From assembly GCA_914767715.1 (NCBI GenBank), contig OU612073.1:19964001-20028000 (forward strand): a stretch of 64,000 nt of DNA. Direction: 5' to 3'. The position numbers and the translations under genes are program-made. Below are positions 22,741 to 36,283 of the stretch, in pieces; position 1 is the first letter of the stretch, and every line of letters starts with the position of its first letter. This DNA comes from Membranipora membranacea. Taxonomy: Eukaryota > Bryozoa > Gymnolaemata > Cheilostomatida > Membraniporidae. A model generated the notes under the pieces. The model was not told the origin of the DNA, did not search any database, and saw only the letters and a list, made by a program, of their open reading frames with translations.

Positions 22741-24008
22741 TCACTACTTAATACCCCAGTAGACTGGTCTCATCTAGACCATTATTAGGGAAATGGTTGA
22801 CTCTTACACTACAGGAATACAATCAATCATCTTTTGATCTAAACTTATTTGCTTTATGCCCTACGCAATTTATTACTTATCTCAAGCTCAAACGCCAGGT
22901 AAATTTTTAAGCATGAGCAGTAGAGTACCTAAGTTTTTTTTAAGTTTATTGGAAATAAAAAACAAAATCCAACTGATAGAAGATACAACCCTGTTTCATC
23001 ATATCTATCCTTGGCATGCATCCCCTGTCACCAGCCATCAAGCAATACAAATATCATCTGCCTGTTCCAAGATAAAGAACATGCAGCCATGTTTTTTGTT
23101 TTATGTTTCTTGTTAGTATTTTGTGTAGCATATACATCTGCAACTTATCAGCCTGAATTGTTCCTCAGAATCCGTCAGCCAGCTTAGGGTGCTGACTAAA
23201 AATTTTCAGCTGAAAGTTTAAATGCTTTGAATTATTAAATAAGTATCCATCTTAAGCAATGGTAAGTTCTATTTAACACAGCATGTGTCATGTCATCAAT
23301 GCAGTAGTGAACTGAGAAAAACCAAATAAGGCACTATCATAACTCGAAAAACTTTAATATTAGCTAATCTGCATGAACTACACAAAAAAATTTCATAAAT
23401 GTAATCTTTTATAAACTTCAATGATCGATTGGCACAAGTTATGTCATACATATCAAATTTCCTAAACAAGGAGTTTACAGAACAGCAGGCAAATTATTAC
23501 ACACCAAACAGATCTCCAATTGTTCAAATACATATTCACTAAAGGCTAGCAATACACAAATTGAAAACAATATTATGTTCAACATAACAAACCATTTGAA
23601 AAGACAGTTTATGTTGTAAGGCAACACAGTGTGAAAGCCATGTTACATTTCTAAGATGAAACTCTAAGCTAAAGAAACAAATAAAAGAATTTAGTTAGAT
23701 TTACCTTCATTGTAAGGAAGTCAGTGCAAATCACTCTAAAGGTATATATACGTCACCAAATAATAGCCTCGCTTGTTCTGTGCTAGTAAAGAATGATATT
23801 TAAGGATGGGAAAATTTGTATTTGAGCACATCACTGCGGAGCTGAGAAACAGAAGTGAATAAAAAATGTTTTGAAGTATTTTGAACCCATCAGTATTCAG
23901 TCAATGTCAATCAATCATTATGGAATTCCTGCAATTCAGAACAGGATACCTTGAAATTAAACTAAAGTTGACAAGCTAGTAACTTATCAATTTGGAAAAA
24001 AAACCTTT
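22741..24008. other. 3' flank of gene B, no gene seen
   Basis: Non-coding, AT-rich. It includes the 3' UTR of gene B, whose poly(A) site I cannot place. Short open frames here lack domains. Confidence 0.4.
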
Positions 24009-27000
24009 CTAATCATCACAGTTGATGGGATCGCTAGTGCCACAGTTCATAACTAGGTCAGCACGAAGTTCATCCACGAATATATGAAATGAAGATTGCC
24101 AGCCAGTGTATGCCTCTGTAGGATTATACCCACTGCATGTACCGACAGCATATACAATGGTACGAGATCCTTTACTTATTCCATGACACATCCCACTAAC
24201 TGTAAATAAAGTCAGCCATCATCACATACTTTTCATAAGACAGACAATATCATCCTGGTAGGATGTTTTCTATCTATTAAATCCAGATGAAAAGTTAACT
24301 TCAGACCGAAATACTGTGTTGGGATGAGAATTAATGTTAATTAAAGTGAAAAAAAGCTGATAAATGTGTTATTTTGAACAAGAGGGGTGAGAGTAATACA
24401 GTATGTATCAATCAATCAAATAAGTATTTAGGGCGTTATTAGCTGTGTGAGCACTTTTGAACAGATTTCTGCCCACATTATTATTATTATAATTATTTAA
24501 ACTATTAAAATTATTATAATCGTTATAACTGTTGAAATTGTTGTAATTATTTTAACTATTATTATAATAATTATTATTATTGTTATTAAGTTAATAACGA
24601 AACCCAGTATTGAAGCTTGTAGCTAATTATCACAAACCTGACAGGGGTTGATAGACATTACTGTAGTAGTTGAAGTAGGATATTCCTTCTATTACACCTG
24701 GATTACCACATTCATTACCATCTATCTTAAAATACCTGAAAATAAAAATATGTATTTAATAAATAAATGTATAACCTATGTTTCAACCTATAATGTTGTA
24801 TCTACAAAACATTTCAACACAACCTAACATCGATAGTTATTTCAAGGACTAGTTATGCTATTTCCTAAAAAATTGGATATTTCTTTAATGAACTGTTGAG
24901 TGCTGGAGATTATTGTTAACTCACAGCCTTTCAAACAGAAATGATGTACTCGAAATACCTCACTGAGGTATAAAATTTAACCTTCTTTTCAAAGCGTAGC
25001 GCTGTGCCAGCACAATAAGATACCTATTCTATTCAATGAATAAGCTATATAAAATTTTGCCATGTTGACTATGAAGACACATTTATTTTTAACTTGTGTG
25101 GAAAGATCAGTTATTAATAATTAAAATATTTGGAAGTGGTAGCTTATTGGGCTGGTACCGCATAAGGCTTCGAAACGTAATAGATGAGAAAGGGAGACAA
25201 TTTCTAACAACACACATGATTTTATCGAGAAGTGCTACACATTTTTCAATGTCAAATTATTCCAGAACTGCTGCAGAACTAGCTGCCAGGCCATATATAT
25301 TATTGCTTTGGTCCTTCTGTAGACGTTTTAATCACTAATTGCCGCTAAGAGAGTTAATGTTGTGTGAAGAGGTTATGTAAATTTGGGCTAGCCATTAGCC
25401 TGTTATTTTGAACCTGTGCTTAGAGGCAAGCTTTATCCTCTTTCAAACAGTTTACTCTACTGTATGTATGTATGCATGTTAACTTCTGTTTAAAACCTGG
25501 CCAAAGTTTCTTTCAAAGCTCCATGAATAAATCCTGAGGAATTTAGAACAGGAACAATTAAAAGTTTAGTAATAGAAGGTACCTGCTTTTGGAGAAGGAG
25601 TAAGATACTAATCTTCTCACAGGCAAGGTGCCTAATGATCTATCACGTGAGCTTTAGAATGAAAACAGCTAAGCATAGCATAAGAGAGGCTCACCATCTG
25701 CCACATTGGCTGTAACCACCATTATGTATGGTCCTGTGATTCCCATTAGATGTGAGTCTTAGCGCTGTATCTGTGTACTCTTTTACATATGTTACTGAGA
25801 GTAGATCCCCATTGTCAGCTCCGTTATTGATGGCACTCCACTGCCAGTGCTCTATGTTAGCGTACATGCTCTTGTAAATCTGAGAGTTTGGTCCGTATAC
25901 TGGAAAGGGAGAGTTGAAAACTTGATGTGGTAAATACAACCCTCATTAATGGTGGCTTGGGAGCCTTGTTGAGTAAGCAGTCATATCAATATATCACGGA
26001 TAGGATTTAGATAATATTTTGGACTGGGAATGTGCAGTGAACGCAAGAAAAGATTGGCTAAGTAAATTTACAGGTATATCCTTACATGCATCCACTTTCT
26101 TGTCGGTTCTGACTTCTGTGACATGAAGTCTGGATGGTGAGTTAAACCCTCCTGATATGAACCTTGTAGGTTGGGTATAGTGAGATATACAGTTACCAAC
26201 ATTTACTTCTATACTGTAAACTCCGGCATCCAGGCTGTTATCACATATCCCCTCAACTGTAATATAACAAGCACATTTCTAAAATTGTGTTCTAGATCTA
26301 CTAAGAGATAAATATTGAGTCATCATCAACAATATCTTTTATTGGCATAAACAGAGAGTGCATCAAGTATCACCAATTCTTAAATGCAAACAAATGCGAT
26401 CAAGCTTGATCTACCACAAGGGCATGTGGCCTAAACTCAGATTATATGCAGGGACGTATTGTAGTAGTCCTAATGGCCATTCTAATGGACAACAAGCTAA
26501 GATAAAAGAAAAAAAAATTTTTTTTAACTAGATGATATTCAGGACGCCCCTGCTTATACGTCAATTGTCTACTCACTATTCAGAATCAGTGACCAACCGG
26601 CTCTCAGAATCAGCTTGTTCTGCCACTTGATCTGTTTCAGAAATTACTAACAGAGGTATGAAACTATTGAAGAATATGGCCGATCCTCACCTGTTCTTAC
26701 TTTTCTGTGGTGTTTCCAGTAAGTCCAATGATCTGGAGAGGACTGGTGTATGACATTGTCTGCTTGTGGGTCACACTCAGTACCATTGATGGAAATAAAC
26801 CTGCCAAATAGTAAATGACAATGAAAAATAGGCATTTGCTTTGAATAAAAGTGGCACAGCAAATGAAATGTATAGATTAATCATGTTTTAGGTAACATTG
26901 ACTCACCAGCGACCGCAGTAATAAGATCCAGAGCTCTGTACTACTAGTGCCATAAGTGCATTATACTTTATCCTCAGACTTGTATCTGATACTGTCTTTG

Positions 27001-30000
27001 TATAGAGAACCGACTGAAAATAACATAATTAAAGATTTTTTCTTACCCCGATGATAGACAAGATAGCTGGGGTTCCCCTGAAGGAGGGGGCGACTAATAC
27101 GCCCTCTCCTGGCTATCCCACAATAAGTTTAAAATAAAATGTTACTATTAAATAATGTCTCTAGATAGCTTCTTTGGTTCTGATTACCTCAAACACTAAT
27201 ATCAACAGTGCACAAAATGGTTATTATTCACAGGGAAGTTCATCATTAGCCATGTTAGCGTGGACAGAACATAGTTGTTAATAAACTATGTTGATCTTTA
27301 GTAGAAAGGCTTCGCTACTAATCCCAAGACCTTACATACCTTGACTACACGATTCTCATTGCTGGCATCAAAAGTCATATCTTCTTCATCATTCCAGGTA
27401 TAGTACTGATAGTTAAAGGCAATGGAGGAAGGACAAGTCTTTGCTGCATCAACTGGAAAAACCAAAATCACAACAATCGGTCATTTATGAGTTTTATACA
27501 TATATAAGAGAAAAAGAATGGCATTTGATTAATAACTACTCAATATGATCTTATTCCAGAAAATTATATTTTTTGAGATCTAAAAATTGGTTAGGAACTT
27601 GAACCATTTGGTCCACTGTAACTTTTTGTATGGCGTTACTTACTTGTTACATCTGTGACGGGTACGACTTCCATGATTTGAAAGTTTCTAGCGGAGTTCC
27701 ATCCTGTATAAGCATCAGTACTGCCATATCCATCACATGGGTCAACAACTGAGGCGACTAGAATGTCACCTGCTGTCAGGCCCCAACATGTACCATCAAC
27801 TGTCAGAATATAGGTAGGGGTGAGTTATAGATGTTCATGGATGGACTAGTGGATGAAAAAATTGTATTCCCTAAACCATTTGAATGAATGTTATTTTTTG
27901 CATGGGTTTTTTTAATGAAGTTCCTAAACTTACTAATTGCCATCTATAATATTTCTCCACTTGAATCTGATTTTTCTATTGGTACAGGCTCATTATAAAT
28001 ATTATGATCAGTGAGTTCGGGACAGCTATAGTTAACTAATAGGACGGTTAAAAACTTTGGAGTTGTCAGCTCAAATGTCCACATACTGAATTTTACTGCA
28101 AGTTTGTTTTCTGGGCAATCACTTGGTCTATGAGATTCTGATCTCCTGGCTTAACTCTTGGCCAAGTATTTTACAAAATTCAATATCTTATCACTTAACA
28201 GCAGAAAGGGTCAAACGCCTTTTTTTTCCTTAGGATATGTCGGTTAAAATTGAAAAGTGAAAGAATAAGGCAATAAAAGGCTGCTGAAGCAGGATATACA
28301 GTCATGTCTTGTTAAAGATACTCACTATCACTGTGCGCCATATAGTCACCAGTAGATTCACTGTAGTCTAGTTGTTCTATGTTTGCTGGATTGGTACATT
28401 TATTACCATCGAATGTAATATACCAGTGATGACAGTAATTAGGGTTCATGTAATGAGCTCTTATATTCATGTTCTGTATAATTCTTAACCCAGTGTCATG
28501 TCGTAACTTTGGGTACGTAGCATACTAAAGTAAAATAGCATTGTTTTATTATCGATATAAAGCCAAAGTTCATGTAGAAATATTTGGCATTTTGAGTTGT
28601 GTTTTTGTGAAATTTTTGCCCGAGTGCAATGGCATTAATTGTGGCAAATAGCCATTACAGCGTAAAGATTTAATTGAGATATTTCATTTTATGACATCAA
28701 CAAATGCAGTCAAAGGTAGTTTGTGTATTCCTTGAAATCTGTCAAATCTGGTACAACTAGGACTAAATCTCACCCAAACGGTACCTGTGTCTCTTCCATC
28801 ACCCTGATTAGCGTTCCAGTAATATTTCAGATTCAGAAACTGCATAGCATGATCACACTGATCTCTCTCATCAGCTACAACGACCAGAAGGGAACCGTAA
28901 TTAAAAAAATAATGGCAATGATGACGATGACAACACCAATGTTGATGATGCTGTGCTGACCCGGTGGGGAAGACAGGGAAGTGAGGACATGAGACCTTTT
29001 GCTGTAAAACACCTTGGTTTCAGCTAACAAACTTTACCTGTATATTTGGAAATACAAAAATTCACCTATATGCTGAAAAAAAAAGTATCAGAAAATCTTA
29101 ATTTCTATTACACTTCGAATTAAATAATAATATATTACAATATAAAAACCTGATCAATCACAATGAAATTCCGTGTGAGGAAGGGAGGTGTCATGAAATA
29201 TGCAGCTAGGTTTTTTTTTGCAATAAAATTCTATCTGTATATTAAGTTATTGTATTAAATATAGAATTGTTTTGTATTGCAATAACATTAAATGTATGTT
29301 TGGTATTCGGAATTTTTTTTCTTGCAATTAATATTTTCAGATTGTATTCAAATCATATTCAAAGTTCAAAGCTGGAAAATTATTATTTCTTTTTATTCTA
29401 ATGATATACTCTTTTATAACATATAATATAATAAATATCGAATTACGTTTCTGGTCATCATAAGTCACCTTTGTGATGATGCTCATTTTGATTCTATTTT
29501 AATTTCCCTTGCTGTCAGACCGAAAAGTGTGATCTTCTCCTAAAAAACTGCAAATTCACTGTCCCGTCTGTTCAGCGCCCCCTATAATGAGGGGCAACTC
29601 CTGACATAACCCTATTCAAAGTGAAGTATTCCAATGTAAATTTCAATGCAAATGAATGCAATCATGTTGACAATAAATGTTGTCACTAGATTATTATAAA
29701 TAGTTTTTGAGATGTAAGCAATATTAAAGAGAAAAAGAATAGACAGTTTTCTGAGCTCTGATTTAGGCCTCAATTCGGAGTTGTCCTCTCTCCAGTTTGG
29801 TACTTTTAACCCACGCCGCATAGAAAAAACGTGCTGAAAAGAGGGTTATCTTGAAAACTGCTTATAATAGCATAAAAGTTATTTTTGATTCAGAATCTGC
29901 AACATCAAAAACTCATATGGACATAGTTTCGGAAATAATTTTTTGGTAACTGGATAGTCAATTATAGCATTTTCTTCCTGTTTTGCGGACAATTTGGCAG

Positions 30001-33000
30001 AAATCTTCATGAGTTTCGTCACTAAAATTAAGATTTATCAACATTCAAGCCTCCAATGATTTGGACACACTGTCTGACAGGGTTTTCAATGGCAGACTCT
30101 GAATCAAAAATCATTTTTATCCTATCATAAGCGGTTCTCAAGATAACCCTCTTTCAGCAGGTTTTTCCTATGCGGTGTGGGTTAAAAGTACCAAACCGGA
30201 GATAGGACAACTCAAAATTGAGGCATAAATAACAGCACAGAAAACTGTCTATTTATTTGGTCTACAATAGTTTGAGTCACGAGTAGAGAAACACAGTAGT
30301 GTTTTGTACCCACCTAGACACATAGGAGAAGTTAAGGCATCAGAGTGACAGCTACTAACACATAACTGATCATTAGGACATGTGTACCCACCACAGTTAT
30401 TATTCTACAAACACAATCAAGTTGGTATGCATGTGCAGTTAAAGGTTAATCATTTCGAAGCATATAAAATATATATGCTTCAAAAATATAATTTTCATGA
30501 CATGTCATGAAGTGTCAAAATTTATTGAAATAAGCTGGCAGGATATGGCAATATTGTTTGTGGTGTCTATTTCGTGTTCTATTGGGATCGACATACAGCA
30601 TTTTTCTTAATCATCTCATACAGATAGCCATTCTCTCCTGTACATGTGTCTACACCACTTCCTGTGACATCATTCATCATCAGACACTTGCCATCTGTAA
30701 ATGTATACAATAATGCATTAACAAACACTTACGCCGAAATGTATGAAGGCTGTTGTATATGGTGATACTTTTTTTTTCAGTCATTATGTAACAACTATTG
30801 ATTATGCAAATAGTTCCCAAAATATAGATCAATCAGACAATAAGCTTGTTTCGTTCATAATGTAGACTGATTGAGCTGCTGATTTCCATAATCAATCCTG
30901 TATTGTATTGTAAGTATTGCTGACGCAACTGTCACGTTTTATTCATTGTTTTTGTACAGCTTTATTTATTTCTGTATTGATGGCCTCTAAGCAGTTCATT
31001 GATCCAGAGACATAAATAGCTTATAAAGTCATTCTTATCCCTGTTATACTTCATTTGTTTCGTTCTAATTACTTAATTTGTAACAACCTCCTTTTAGCAC
31101 CTGCAAAGAGTGGCTAGAAATTCAACTTTATTTTGAAAACTGGCCTGGTGAAGTTTGGCAGTTGAAGCTGGTAGAGTGTTTTGAGCTGACCAAAATGGTG
31201 ATTATTTACATCACATAATGGCGCACAATGCGTCATATTGCCAAAAAACGCAGCAATGAAAGTGATCACAAATAATGATATTGTATTATAAAATCCTAAA
31301 TCTGAAAAAGATTGCCAAAATAAGTGGAGTTAGAAGTTTTTATGCCGCTGCTAAGATCGATAGTTGAGCAACAGCTAAACTCTCATATCACAAGTATAAA
31401 ACTATCAGCATAGTTATAAATAATTTGTTCAATTTTGCTGCCACATTGAAAACTAACTTCCAATATTCTGAAAGATCTGATTTTTGAAGGGACTTTGTAT
31501 TGAGATTAGCTATGACTGCAACACTTGTGGAAGTGAAAGCTAGAAACCGTTTACTTAAAAAGCCTCCCTGTTAAAAAGCAGAAAGGCTAAAGCTCCAAAG
31601 CTGAGAAATTTCTAACTCTTCACCACAGATCGACTGCTCATCGCTATTCGGGTTAACTTCAAAATTTATAACTCTCCTCTAGTCCTCTCCTCTGACCACA
31701 TGCCGGCCCTTTCTTGAAGAGCTACGCGTTTTATTATCGATGCTGTATGCCAGTCGAACGAGAGGTTCAAATATCAAATGACAACGATAGAATGACACAA
31801 GGCCCTGACAGTAAATTTCATGCTTCCTGTGCACTTATAGTATCCATGGCTGGTTTCCATATTATTGTACCATGAAACTGTTTAGAGCTGATTGTGATGT
31901 TCAAAAAACCATGAAATGCTAGCTATTCAAAATGTAGCAGTAAATTTCCTGCACTCCAAATGAGACATTCTAAAACAAAATTTTCTTATCATTTTGTTGC
32001 ACAGCCCTATCCTTGATTTTATGCGTTATTTATTATGTCGACAATAGATGTTGATTAAGCTGTAACCAAACAATGAATTAATTACCAATATAGCAATCAC
32101 AAATCTATAAATATAATATAGTGATAACAGTCATATCCTACATATTGCCCTCCTGATCGATTTGGAATTAATTGGTGTGCACGATCAGACATGACCCAAG
32201 TGCATCACATGAAACAAAGAGCCATGTAAATCAATTATTTCAGGATATCTGTGTCTGACACAATTCCTGTGTCATCAAGATCTGATGCAAACAAATGTGC
32301 TTTCTTCAATTGCATTTGCATACTAGCATTATAGTGAATATTAGCATATAAGCGGGTGCATAATATAAGGAAATCCGTAAATAGTTTTCAGCAATAAAAA
32401 TATAAAGTTCTATAATGGTCGAATGGTGATTTTGTTTTAGTTCAACAAAAACAGAAAACATTTTCACGGTTGAAATAAGGCTACTATACAGAATAATTTT
32501 AAATACTGATATTTCTGAAGCTAGCTGCAATTGTCCACAACATCAGCTTCTTACGTGGACATTCCCAGCGGATTTGCAGTATTGCCGTTACATGATATAA
32601 ACAATTTTTGCAAGATGCCAGGCACCAAAGCTGGCTGGTAACTTCATTATACAAGTAAGATGAAAATATGAGGATACCACTATCCTCATAACCAGGACAG
32701 TATTTCTGTTTGCTTGGTAGATACAGTCTATTATAGCCAATACAAAGCTTATAGCTTAACTTTGGTTCAGCTCAACTTTGAATAAAACTAAGGGTTGGTA
32801 TGACAGTTTGGTTATCTACTATCAATTGATACCTCAATCTATGCTAAGCTTAAAAAATTACATTCCTACACTTTTACTTATATATTCAAAGTTGAAATTA
32901 TATTGAATTTACTTATTTATTGAATTTAAAAATGCAACCTTTAAGTGGCATTCGATAGACTTTGTGCCCTAGCGGTTTTTTCTCAAAAATGATTGACTGT

Positions 33001-34027
33001 ATAAAACACCTTACCTTGTTGGTCTCGGTAAACAGATGTGCAATCTGAGGGGAAATTACTCCTACATTTATCCAGACATTCTATATCTGTCCTCGTATAC
33101 TGTGAGTCAGTAATGAGAGAATTACTGTCCAATACACATGAAGCTTCACTGCTGGCCTTCAGTCCGCAAGAGGGAAACTCTGCAAATTTGAATAATATAT
33201 ATTTGAGGATGAGGCAGTTCTTTCTTGATTTATTGCTTTATTGCTTTCTTTGGACATAAGTGTTGAAGATTAACATAACTTACTGTTTCAGTATGCCCTG
33301 ACCAGCATGGATGATAATTACTGTGTTGATGAATATAGAAATTGGTTCACAGTGACACTTTATTATCCTGCTTTCTTTTGTAACCAAAAGAACAGTTTTC
33401 TGTTATTCCTAGCCATTTGTGACTAATACTTACTTGTACAATTTTCTTTGGTTAAATCAGTGTTGGCTCAGATGGCGATATTGTTAGTTAAGCCTGCCAT
33501 CACTCCGTCTATTTAAAAGTGGGAGTTTTTATAGACGTAAAACTGTACCTTTAACATACTTTTATTGTGGATGCGGACTATCGGATGCATATTGGATCAA
33601 TAACTTATACATATTTTTTCGGAGAACTGATGCATTTGATTTCTATGTATGTACGTCCTGTATTCACATTTGATGTCACATACTCTTGTTAATTTGATGT
33701 AGAAGCAAGTTAATTCCTACTGAAACGAGGATATTTTCTATGTATTGTTTTTACATGATTGCAGGTTACAATTAAAACTAAAATGAATCGCTGCGAAGCT
33801 CATTTACTTTTGACAATCTATGATCCCAATCCCATCCCAATACACTTTCAACATTTCTATGTTTACATATTCTTAGAGCTAGGTGACCCCTAGGTTGACA
33901 AGCATCAACTCACCTAACACACTTGATGACAGACATAATCCTGAGCGGAGAAGGATTAAAGCAAATATCCACAACAGAGATCTCTCATGATACATCTCTG
34001 CAGCCGAGGGATGTGTGATTTTCTCTG
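24009..34027 (-). CDS. Gene B: secreted protein with three CTHRC1-like domains
   Basis: Fourteen coding exons (minus strand, 5' to 3'): 33914-34027 (ATG 33993-33995), 33015-33179, 30597-30694, 30314-30404, 28774-28874, 28326-28524, 27644-27799, 27340-27452, 26907-27013, 26691-26800, 26086-26256, 25695-25899, 24638-24735, 24009-24199 (stop 24009-24011). All introns are GT-AG. The coding sum is 1,887 nt, giving 628 residues, with exon lengths identical to gene D. The signal peptide begins MYHERSLLWIFALILL. The N-terminal Cys-rich part contains NNNCGGYTCPNDQLC. Domain 1 carries HHWYITFDGNKC, domain 2 CGRW|FISINGTEC, and domain 3 CGRW|YFKIDGNEC, each followed by the family's G-x-C and GWx-S blocks. 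It ends in NCDD. No frame damage is seen, so it is probably functional. It is expected to be secreted; partners are unknown. Confidence 0.88.
24470..24600. repeat. AT-rich trinucleotide-like tract
   Basis: Runs of TTA/ATT/AAT units with scattered changes, in intron 13 of gene B. Simple-sequence DNA. Confidence 0.7.
27062..27117. other. GC-rich hairpin in intron 8 of gene B
   Basis: GATAGC at 27062-27067 pairs with GCTATC at 27112-27117. The inner arm GGAGGGGGCG pairs with CGCCCTCTCC around the loop ACTAATA. This stands out in an AT-rich intron. The order of motifs (GGGG-TCCCCT-AAG-GAGGG...GCCCT) resembles part of the U2-headed repeat in the same intron of gene D. Confidence 0.5.
29060..29617 (-). 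mobile_element. Repeat Y copy in intron 5 of gene B (inverted)
   Basis: Reverse complement of 11821-12420 with about 75-80% apparent similarity by eye. The GTCAGGAGTTG end lies at the right. No coding potential. Confidence 0.7.
29738..30253. mobile_element. Foldback element in intron 5 of gene B, about 515 bp
   Basis: The left arm (29738-29905) and right arm (30090-30253) are inverted copies. Shared words include AATAGACAGTTTTCTG, TTTAACCCAC and GAGGGTTATCTTGA with their complements. The unpaired centre is about 185 bp. A non-autonomous DNA element. Confidence 0.75.
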
Positions 34028-34380
34028 CTGTAAAAACATAAAAATTACAGTAAGCATGATTAAGGAAAAATCTTTGACCTGACGAAATTCACTTATACTA
34101 AGTTTCTAAGCTTGGTCAAATGATGTACAGTATATATTTACATGAATTGGTATATTGTACAGAAGGTTTCACAGACGCCATTCAATGCTCATCACGAGAA
34201 AAAATATCTGTCAAGTGAACTTAACAGAGAAAAATCAGTGTTCTGTTGGCATTCAAAACTCACCTTACACACTTGAGGGTAGTAGTTCAAGTGTCATGTC
34301 AATTTTATGTTGAGAATAGATTTGTTTGAGGATATTGATTTGTTGCCTCTTGTGACTTTTAACACTACAGGACTCATTAA
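34028..34380 (-). other. 5' UTR region of gene B, with a conserved donor at 34264
   Basis: On the minus strand TGTGTAAG|GTGAGTTTT marks a good donor ending at 34264. It matches the equivalent position upstream of gene A, so a non-coding first exon lies upstream of 34264. Its start is unknown. Confidence 0.4.
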
Positions 34381-36233
34381 TAATTAAGTCTCATTTATTG
34401 GCATTTCACTTCAGCTTAGGAACACAATGGTTTCTGAAACGCTTGCGAGAAATCTTGTTTTATATTTGAATAATCAAATTGGCAACAGTTTAAGGTTAAT
34501 TTCTTCCCTAAGTCATGTTACATATACCCTCAGTAAATCAAAGTCAACTCCTATTTGTTTAGTTCTATGTTTTCTCATTGGTTTATAGTAATGTAAGAGT
34601 GCAGATTGCCAGAGTCTTCTTTTAGACACTATTATACTTACATTGTATATGTTTCATTTAGGGGTGGTGTTAGCAATTGGCAGCCTTCATTTAAAAGATC
34701 TATCTATTTAAGTTTTATCCTTTCCTAAATAAATATAAATGTATAGCCTAAGATTAGACATCATATTATCTGTTTATTAGCTATTTATATAAAAAAACAA
34801 AACAATAATGAGTAGTTTGGGTTATCGTTTTGTTATAAATGGTTGACTATTAGAGCCATGAGAGAGGTCCTGTCCTGTACAAGGCCAGGATTTATTTAGA
34901 CACATAATCTTGAATATGCCAATGTAGATCTGTTGGTTGGACTGGTAAAATGACAAGCAATTTCCATATTAAAAGTTGAAAAAATTCTGACATATCAAAA
35001 TTCTAGCTTCACTTTACTTGAGTGGATTGGGTGCACTGAAGTTTCAATTTGAACTGTTTCTGACACATTTACTCAACTTGAGTGGCTTGGGTGCACTGAA
35101 AATAACCAACGCTAAATGAACAGAGTCAGTTTATTAAAGACGCTTTTTCCTCCAGTCTCCAGGTAGAGTATAAATTTAATTGATAATCCAAGGGAGGAAT
35201 AACGTTTTGTACTATGGTTGAATTGCGGGAATAGTGAATTGTTGTAGTTTAGTACATATTTCAATTGTAATGTTGTGATAAATAAGCAACAAATAATTGA
35301 TGACTGATAAAACTCATAAGGATTAGCCTATTTTTATTTAAATAATTCATGAGCTAAACAAAACAATATTTTATTTTGGCGCCACATAAAGAAAGCCAAG
35401 CAGCTGATGATTGAAGATTGAGATAATAATTTTGCTCATATAATTAAGATCTGAGTAATCCGTTTTGCGTTGACTTTCAAATATTGATCAATAAAAGTTA
35501 ATTTTTTTGAGCGTTTACAACTTGCCACACTGGGTTACTGGCTTGTTATCACCAACTTGCCTCCACTGAGAAATATATTTTATTTACTTTCAATTCAGTT
35601 ATCTCCCACTTCACAAAGGAATAGTAATAAAAAAATTTTCTCATGCATGTTCTCAGCAGCTTTTTTATTCAATTAATTGAATTAATTTTTTCACGTGTAA
35701 TCCAAATAAGAAAAGAATTGACTCTGCGATTGCAGGTCAATCTTTGAGTAGGAAAGTTAAGATTTCACTTAGTCCCAAATCAGTTGAACTCACCTCAGTA
35801 AAGGCAGCACATGAACTGATAGCATTAACTCAAACCATGGAGTCCTTGCACAATCCAAGCTCAACTTCTGACAATAAGAATCTATAATGACATCACTCCA
35901 ACATTGTATATCTGAATCAAACAGAACTATTATCGATTTCTAATCGAGAAAATTTAAACAAAAGTTGAAATCTAACGCTAACATCCTTTTACCGGCATTG
36001 TTGAGACACTTTGGAGACCAGTTGAATTCTATAGGAGATCTGATTGCTGCCAAATTGATGTACAATGCATGAATTGAGACAATTGCAGTTTGTATGAGGT
36101 AAAAGTAGCCTTTACACAATGCCAATACTCAATAGTTCAGTCGCTGTAGCCTGCAGGGATGCGACACGCAGTAAGCTTCCTCCTCACCTTTTTATTTCTT
36201 TGCTACAGAACTACGATCGTTAAGCTAGTCTCT
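34381..36233. other. Intergenic between B and C, no gene seen
   Basis: AT-rich non-coding DNA. One direct repeat is visible: the words TTGAGTGG-TTGGGTGCACTGAA occur at about 35018-35041 and 35078-35101, 60 bp apart. A minus-strand open frame at 35940-36125 has no domain. Confidence 0.4.
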
Positions 36234-36241
36234 ATTGTATT

Positions 36242-36275
36242 CATAGACTTAATAATATTTATTATTAAGTCTATG
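36242..36275. mobile_element. 34-bp minimal P-like element
   Basis: The element consists of nothing but the two termini, CATAGACTTAATAATA and its inverse, meeting in the middle. It is flanked by a perfect 8-bp duplication, ATTGTATT (36234-36241 and 36276-36283). It has the same ends as the 3.6-kb element at 3936-7530. It is either a maximal internal deletion or a post-excision footprint that kept both tips. Confidence 0.85.
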
Positions 36276-36283
36276 ATTGTATT

